DNA of 10,656 nt from an uncultured Bacillota bacterium (GTDB lineage Bacteria; Bacillota; Clostridia; Peptostreptococcales; Anaerovoracaceae): assembly GCA_946629205.1 (NCBI GenBank), contig CAMOXP010000030.1, positions 1 through 10,656 of the forward strand, written 5' to 3'. The translations under genes were made by a program, and so were the position numbers. Of this stretch, positions 6,829 through 10,656 are shown piece by piece. Every line of letters begins with the position of its first letter. Positions within the stretch are counted from its first letter, which is position 1. The notes beneath the pieces were generated by a model. The model saw only the letters and a program-made list of their open reading frames with translations, was not told where the DNA came from and searched no databases.

Positions 6829-6892
6829 CTATATCCTGTCAGTACTATATCCTGTCTGCGCTGAATCCCGTCAGCGCTATAACCCAATCTAC
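6829..6892. repeat. 16-base tandem repeat filling the citrate synthase-ecsC gap
   Basis: Plus-strand units are CTATATCCTGTCAGTA (6829-6844), CTATATCCTGTCTGCG (6845-6860), CTGAATCCCGTCAGCG (6861-6876) and a decayed CTATAACCCAATCTAC (6877-6892). The array starts within the citrate synthase stop codon and ends at the ecsC start. In the minus direction each good unit contains GACAGGATATAGT, so the unit nearest ecsC supplies its ribosome binding site, and each carries a TATAGT box. Confidence 0.85.
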
Positions 6893-8346
6893 TTCCGGTC
6901 TGCAATGGCGACGTAATCACGGCGCTCCTGCACGGATTCATACGCAGGCCGCATCAGCTTGCCGGCGTTCACGATTTCTTCCAGTCTGTGCGCTGTCCAG
7001 CCGGCCAGTCTGGCTGTGGCGAACAGAGGCGTTGCAACGTCCGTATCAATGTCCAGTGCGCTGTATACAAATCCTGAATACAGGTCGACGTTGGCCGGCA
7101 TGAGGATCTCCTTGCCGTGAACCTCAGCGTAGAGTTCAGGCGTGCGCCGCTCGATGTAGTCACATAACATATAGTCATCGATTCTGTCATTGGATTCGGC
7201 AAGTTTTTTTGCCATGTTCTTGAGGATCTTTGCACGAGGATCGGACTTCGTGTAGATCGCGTGGCCCATGCCGTATACGAGCCCGGACCTGTCGTTGGCT
7301 TCCCCTTTCAGGATCTTGACCAGATAGTCATCGAGCGCGGAGTGTTTATCAATAACTTTCACATGCGCCTTGATGTCATTGATCATATTGATCACCGCGA
7401 TGTTCGCACCGCCGTGTCTGGGCCCTTTGAGCGAACCGACCGCGGCCGCGATCGCCGAATAAGTGTCGGTACCGGTGGACGAGATCAGGTGCGTCGTGAA
7501 GGATGAATTATTTCCGCCGCCGTGCTCCGCATGAAGGATCATGCAGATATCTAGGATCTTCGCCTCCAAATCTGAATACTCACCCATCGGGCGGAGCATC
7601 CTCAGGATATTCTCCGAAGTGGACAGTTCCCTGATCGGATCGTGCAGGTGCAGGCTCTTCTTGTCATAGTAACTGCTCTTGGCCTGGTACGCGTAACAGA
7701 TGATCGCCGGGAAATAGCCCATCAGATTCATGGACTGCCGCAGCACGTTCGGCAGTGAAATATCATCCGGATTGTCGTCGAAACTGTAGAGCGCCAGCAC
7801 GCTTCGCGCCAGCTTGTTCATGATGTTCTTCGACGGCGCCGTCAGGATCATATCGCGCGCAAAACCCGTCGGCAGTTCCCTGTGCTCGCCGATCAGGTCA
7901 TTATACGCAGCCAGTTCCTTCTTTGTTGGCAGTTCGCCCATCAGAAGCAGGTATGCGATTTCTTCAAATCCAAACCGGTCTTCCAGGAGCACGTTGTTGA
8001 CCAGATCCTCGACATCATAACCTCTGTAGAAGAGCTTCCCTTCGAGCGGAACCTTGTTGCCTTTTTCGTCCTTTTCGTAGCCGACGACTTCCCCGATGTG
8101 CGTAAGCCCTACGACGACACCGGTCCCGTTGGCGTTACGCAGACCTCTCTTGACATCCTTCTCGATGTAATTCTGTTCCTGGATTTTGTTGTTGGATGTA
8201 AGTTTCTTCGCGCCGTTATCATAGAACGCCTGCGCCGGCGATTTGTGTTTATCGGATTTTTCACTTTTACTCTTGGGTTTCTTCTCTTCTTTTCTCTGGC
8301 TCGTGCTTTTGACCTCGTCTCGTTTTATTCTGAGTTTTTCCAGCAT
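6889..8346 (-). CDS. gltA: Citrate (Si)-synthase with lysine-rich N-terminal extension
   Basis: 485-residue citrate synthase, condensing oxaloacetate and acetyl-CoA to citrate in the cytoplasm; a 2-methylcitrate synthase activity cannot be excluded. The catalytic triad is visible: H311 in GPRHGGAN, H362 in GMGHAIYTKSDPR and D421 in NVDLYSGF, matching E. coli H264, H305 and D362. HAEHGGGNNSS (272-282) is the conserved substrate-side region, and FYRGYDVEDL (106-115) is the usual N-terminal motif. The core begins near residue 60. Before it lies a low-complexity basic tail (KKPKSKSEKSDKHK near 22-35) absent from E. coli GltA. ATG 8346 is supported by GGGGGGAGG a few bases upstream, so the tail is probably real. 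An extended -10 promoter lies about 70 bases upstream. Many Clostridia use the unrelated Re-citrate synthase; this one is the Si type. Confidence 0.95.
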   Translation of the reverse strand: MLEKLRIKRDEVKSTSQRKEEKKPKSKSEKSDKHKSPAQAFYDNGAKKLTSNNKIQEQNYIEKDVKRGLRNANGTGVVVGLTHIGEVVGYEKDEKGNKVPLEGKLFYRGYDVEDLVNNVLLEDRFGFEEIAYLLLMGELPTKKELAAYNDLIGEHRELPTGFARDMILTAPSKNIMNKLARSVLALYSFDDNPDDISLPNVLRQSMNLMGYFPAIICYAYQAKSSYYDKKSLHLHDPIRELSTSENILRMLRPMGEYSDLEAKILDICMILHAEHGGGNNSSFTTHLISSTGTDTYSAIAAAVGSLKGPRHGGANIAVINMINDIKAHVKVIDKHSALDDYLVKILKGEANDRSGLVYGMGHAIYTKSDPRAKILKNMAKKLAESNDRIDDYMLCDYIERRTPELYAEVHGKEILMPANVDLYSGFVYSALDIDTDVATPLFATARLAGWTAHRLEEIVNAGKLMRPAYESVQERRDYVAIADRK

Positions 8347-8416
8347 CGGACCTCCCCCCTTCTTTTGTATATTAATAAGTGATTATTCTGCGTTAATGCT
8401 ATAAAGCGGTAGTTTG

Positions 8417-8425
8417 ATTATACCA
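8417..8425 (-). promoter_or_regulatory. Extended -10 promoter of the citrate synthase gene
   Basis: In the minus direction TGGTATAAT combines a perfect TATAAT (8422-8417) with the upstream TG (8425-8424) of an extended -10 element. No good -35 sits 17 bases upstream, which extended -10 promoters tolerate. The start would fall near 8410, giving an A/T-rich leader of about 65 bases that ends in the strong ribosome binding site. Confidence 0.65.
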
Positions 8426-8434
8426 CAAAATGCA

Positions 8435-8453
8435 GGCAAATAAAACATCTGCC
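8435..8453. promoter_or_regulatory. Inverted repeat in the -35 region of the citrate synthase promoter
   Basis: GGCAAAT (8435-8441) and ATCTGCC (8447-8453) pair around a five-base loop, with one G-T pair. It covers the -35 region, so it may be an operator. It could also be a weak terminator for the BMP lipoprotein gene that ends at 8507, since TTTT follows a few bases later in the minus direction. The stretch 8347-8506 holds no gene. Confidence 0.35.
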
Positions 8454-8506
8454 CCAAAGCCATGCATGATCCAGTCTCCGCATACTCCTGTCTTCCGGAC
8501 TGACCC

Positions 8507-9604
8507 CTACTGAACCGTGAGATTCACGGTGATGATATCCTTTACAGATCCAAAGTTCTCCGTATTGACTACGATCTCGCCCTTTGCAAGCGCCTCATAT
8601 ACTTCATCGTACTGCTTCTGCGTCAGATTGCCGAGTCTGTTGTTCTTCAGCTCCAGACCGATTCCCTCATTGCGGGCGTCGAACCGGATTATCTCACCGC
8701 CCGGGAATTTCTCATCCACATACTGTTCGAGGATTCCTTTGAGTGCGTCTGCGATCCCATATTCCGCAGAAGTTATGACCTTATCCGATTTCTTGCTCTG
8801 ATCCGTGAAGCTGCCGATGACTTTGCCATCCTGTGCCTCTGCTGCTTCGATTATCGGTTCCTGGATTTCGTTCCCTGCCGCGAAGATCACCTGGACTCCA
8901 TTCTCATACATTTCGTTGGCGGTTTTGTGGATCGCATCTCTGTCAGACGGATCTTTGCAGTACTTGTATACCATCGTTGCTTCTTCGCCGACTTCGCCTG
9001 AAGCGCGCTCTGCGCCCATCACATAGCCGTACCCGAAGTCTTTGATCTCATCCGACGTGCTTTCGCCGATGAACCCGAGCTGCGTGGAGCCGTCGATGAC
9101 AGCTGCGTATCCTGCCAGATACCCTGCCTGTCCGGAATCAAAGGCGATCGAGGCAGTATTCTTCGCAATCAGGATATTTCCGTTGTCCGGATCATAAGGA
9201 TCCGGATCCATGATGACAAAATCGATTTCCGGATACGTCTCCTGCATCTCAAAAACCGTCTTCACCATCTTTCTGTTATCTACAATAACGACCTTAGCGC
9301 CCTTGTTGATGGCGTTCTTGATTGCATCTTCAAAAGCCGCATCCGTCTGTTCTGTTGCCTTGTAATATTTATGTGAGATGCCGTGGGTCCCGCCGAACTC
9401 CGTGATCGCGTTCCAAGCTGTCTCGCTGTGCCCGCCGTCCATGATAAGACTGTCGTCGGTAACGAGGGCGATCTCATATTTCACATTTTCCTCCGGAAGG
9501 GCCTCCTCCTCGCTGGTGCATCCGCCCAGAACTGCTGCCATTGCAAAAGCAATCACGCCGCCTGTGATCAACGCTGCTGCCTTCCTGATCCATGTTGTTC
9601 TCAT
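8507..9604 (-). CDS. BMP-family substrate-binding lipoprotein (PnrA/Med type)
   Basis: 365-residue lipoprotein, anchored outside the membrane after signal peptidase II cleavage: basic head, hydrophobic helix and lipobox LGGC with Cys29. The mature part is a BMP-type periplasmic-binding fold: an opening strand YEIALVTDDS, HSETAWNAI, the hinge-region strand IDFVIMDPDP, and SGQAGYLAGYAAVIDGSTQLGFIGE, which is typical of the family. Known members bind nucleosides for ABC importers. No permease or ATPase is in the window, so the ligand is unknown and it may be an orphan sensor-like protein. ATG 9604 overlaps the Nudix stop as ATGA. A GTG three codons upstream (9613) is better spaced from GGAGG and would add only MGR. 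It probably shares one transcript with the Nudix gene. Confidence 0.88.
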   Translation of the reverse strand: MRTTWIRKAAALITGGVIAFAMAAVLGGCTSEEEALPEENVKYEIALVTDDSLIMDGGHSETAWNAITEFGGTHGISHKYYKATEQTDAAFEDAIKNAINKGAKVVIVDNRKMVKTVFEMQETYPEIDFVIMDPDPYDPDNGNILIAKNTASIAFDSGQAGYLAGYAAVIDGSTQLGFIGESTSDEIKDFGYGYVMGAERASGEVGEEATMVYKYCKDPSDRDAIHKTANEMYENGVQVIFAAGNEIQEPIIEAAEAQDGKVIGSFTDQSKKSDKVITSAEYGIADALKGILEQYVDEKFPGGEIIRFDARNEGIGLELKNNRLGNLTQKQYDEVYEALAKGEIVVNTENFGSVKDIITVNLTVQ

Positions 9605-10233
9605 TCTTCCCACTTTTTTATTACCTCCAGAAATTCTCTTGTCATCCTGCCTGTCAGTCCCCAGATGATCCATCCGTTCACATCGAACACGGGAACGGGG
9701 GCTCTGCCTTTTTTCCATTTATATGCTTCTCCGCTTGTCACTCTGTCATACGGGAAATCCTCTGCCGGAACCTCCTCCAGATCGTTCCAGTAAACCTCCC
9801 AGTCGGCCTTCATCAGATCATCCACCGGCACGGTGAACACCTCCGCCACTTCTGCCGAACTGATGTCCATGCCCTCTAAGGTTTCTTCGCTGATGATCCC
9901 TGCGAAACAGTGGATCTGCGAGCCCGCTCTGGTGCCGATGGTGATGACCTCTCCTACTGTCTCGATATCCTCCGGGCAGATGCCCAGCTCTTCACAGGTC
10001 TCGCGGAGCGCCGCCTCCAGTGGCGTTTCGCCGTCTTCGATCTGTCCGCCCGGAAAGCATATCTCCCCCGGCTGACGGTCCAGATCCTTGGCCCGCACTT
10101 CGTACAGGATCTGCGGCCCCTTGCCGTCGTCCAGGTCCACCAAAGGCAAAATCACCGCATAGTGGTGCGCCCAGCTTTCCCCGATCGGCGTATGATTTTC
10201 AAATGTTTCTTTGATTGTTTCGAGTTCTAACAT
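9601..10233 (-). CDS. Nudix hydrolase, CoA pyrophosphatase-like
   Basis: 210-residue cytoplasmic hydrolase. Residues 63-85 give a full Nudix box, G-x5-E-x7-REUxEExGU (G63, E69, R77, E78, E81, E82, G84), the Mg2+ site that cleaves X-linked nucleoside diphosphates. The segment in front, RQPGEICFPGGQIEDGE, resembles the GQVAFPGG extension of CoA diphosphatases (NudL, NUDT7), so hydrolysis of CoA or a CoA derivative is the best guess; ADP-ribose or another dinucleotide is possible. The start ATG 10233 fits the family, but no ribosome binding site precedes it. The leader is a 14-base tandem repeat rich in CAAAAGCAAT. It overlaps the lipoprotein gene by four bases, so the two are translated together. 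Confidence 0.9.
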   Translation of the reverse strand: MLELETIKETFENHTPIGESWAHHYAVILPLVDLDDGKGPQILYEVRAKDLDRQPGEICFPGGQIEDGETPLEAALRETCEELGICPEDIETVGEVITIGTRAGSQIHCFAGIISEETLEGMDISSAEVAEVFTVPVDDLMKADWEVYWNDLEEVPAEDFPYDRVTSGEAYKWKKGRAPVPVFDVNGWIIWGLTGRMTREFLEVIKKWEE

Positions 10234-10234
10234 T

Positions 10235-10304
10235 ATTTGTTGTTTTTGATATATTGCTTTTGATTAATTGCTTTTGCTGTATTGCCTTTGCGGCATTGTT
10301 GTAT
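10235..10304. repeat. 14-base tandem repeat at the Nudix gene start
   Basis: Plus-strand units are ATTTGTTGTTTTTG (10235-10248), ATATATTGCTTTTG (10249-10262), ATTAATTGCTTTTG (10263-10276), CTGTATTGCCTTTG (10277-10290) and a decayed fifth, CGGCATTGTTGTAT (10291-10304). The phase is perfect. The array begins one base from the ATG and covers nearly all of the leader up to the terminator. Confidence 0.85.
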
Positions 10305-10309
10305 CCGTC

Positions 10310-10333
10310 AAAAATGGCGGTGAAGCCACCGCC
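10310..10333 (-). terminator. Intrinsic terminator of the right-edge gene
   Basis: GGCGGTG (10316-10322) pairs perfectly with CACCGCC (10327-10333) around a four-base loop. In the minus direction the stem is followed by ATTTTT. It lies about 30 bases past the stop of the partial gene and separates it from the Nudix-lipoprotein pair. Confidence 0.85.
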
Positions 10334-10363
10334 ACTCTTCGCTATATCACTTCAGCCTGCCTG

Positions 10364-10656
10364 TTAGTTCAGGATCTCACAGCCTTCGAAGTTCACGCCA
10401 ATCATTTCTTCCTTCTCGGCACTTACGCTGACGACGAAATCGACGCCATAGATATCGGAAATGGCTTTGAGTCTGTCGATGAATTCCGGCAGGTCTCCCA
10501 GCGTTACGTCAGCATGCTTCAGAATGCTGTCAATGAAAATTGTTTCTATATCATGATCAGAACTGATGATTCCATATATGAATCCGATGTACTCATCAAT
10601 ATTGGTGATATGCTCAAAATCCTCCATGCAGATGACTCTGATCCGATAGGAAAGTT
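10364..10656 (-). CDS. Unrecognised protein, C-terminal part only
   Basis: I do not recognise this protein. The frame is open to the right edge (it reads LSYRIRVIC before the first ATG at 10627) and no ribosome binding site precedes that ATG, so the gene almost certainly starts outside the window. About 97 codons are visible. The part is acidic and alternates helix and strand: a hydrophobic strand IETIFID that resembles a Walker B strand, a helix PEFIDRLKAISDIYG, and a strand VDFVVSVSA. Together these could be the end of a RecA-like P-loop ATPase domain, but no Walker A motif lies in the window to test this. A strong terminator follows. Confidence is good for a real gene and low for any function. 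Confidence 0.65.
   Translation of the reverse strand, partial: LSYRIRVICMEDFEHITNIDEYIGFIYGIISSDHDIETIFIDSILKHADVTLGDLPEFIDRLKAISDIYGVDFVVSVSAEKEEMIGVNFEGCEILN

Noticed and set aside
6831..6850. Repeated TATAGT boxes as ecsC promoters
   Set aside because: They are a by-product of the tandem repeat and no good -35 box stands at the right distance.
6829..6892. CRISPR array
   Set aside because: Units are only 16 bases, directly adjacent and without unique spacers; no cas genes are present. The other spacer repeats fail for the same reasons.
10306..10311. -35 box (TTGACG) for the Nudix gene in the terminator tail
   Set aside because: No convincing -10 box lies 16-18 bases downstream; the repeats make chance A/T matches likely.

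Overview
The window looks like chromosomal DNA of an anaerobic Firmicute, most likely of class Clostridia. The signs are roughly even base composition, strong AGGAGG-type ribosome binding sites before several genes, a Tad-type pilus locus with the accessory families DUF5702 and DUF6382, an NhaC antiporter, and a LemA/EcsC pair. A genus cannot be assigned by eye.

Layout. Bases 1-3138 (plus strand) are the tail of a Tad-like secretion/pilus operon: a 5'-truncated TadE-like pseudopilin, a DUF5702 protein, a second TadE-like pseudopilin whose C-terminus carries two equally spaced His/Cys metal-site motifs, and a short DUF6382 protein without an FHA domain. From 3077 to the end every gene lies on the minus strand. 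The first, an NhaC-family Na+/H+ antiporter, runs tail to tail into the Tad operon with a 62-base overlap. Going on through the window come SfsA, LemA, EcsC, a citrate synthase with a lysine-rich N-terminal extension, a BMP-family lipoprotein, a Nudix hydrolase, and a partial unknown gene that enters from the right edge and ends before a good intrinsic terminator.

Transcription, read in the minus direction. The unknown gene stops at the terminator near 10310-10333. Nudix and the BMP lipoprotein form a pair with an ATGA overlap. Citrate synthase has its own extended -10 promoter (near 8417-8425), and ecsC-lemA (ATGA overlap) may be read from it, since nothing terminator-like separates them. 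Two GC-rich hairpins separate lemA from sfsA, and nhaC follows sfsA. The housekeeping genes are not obviously one pathway.

Most unusual signal. Several short spacers are built almost entirely of imperfect tandem repeats 14-21 bases long, each locus with its own sequence, ending at or near a start codon: before the second TadE gene, the DUF6382 gene, nhaC (weak), ecsC and the Nudix gene. Similar short repeats lie inside coding regions (an 18-base, 6-residue repeat in sfsA; a 12-base repeat in the DUF5702 gene). The starts of tadE2, nhaC and the Nudix gene have no visible Shine-Dalgarno sequence. This suggests frequent local duplication by slippage in tolerant DNA, or repeat-dependent control of translation.
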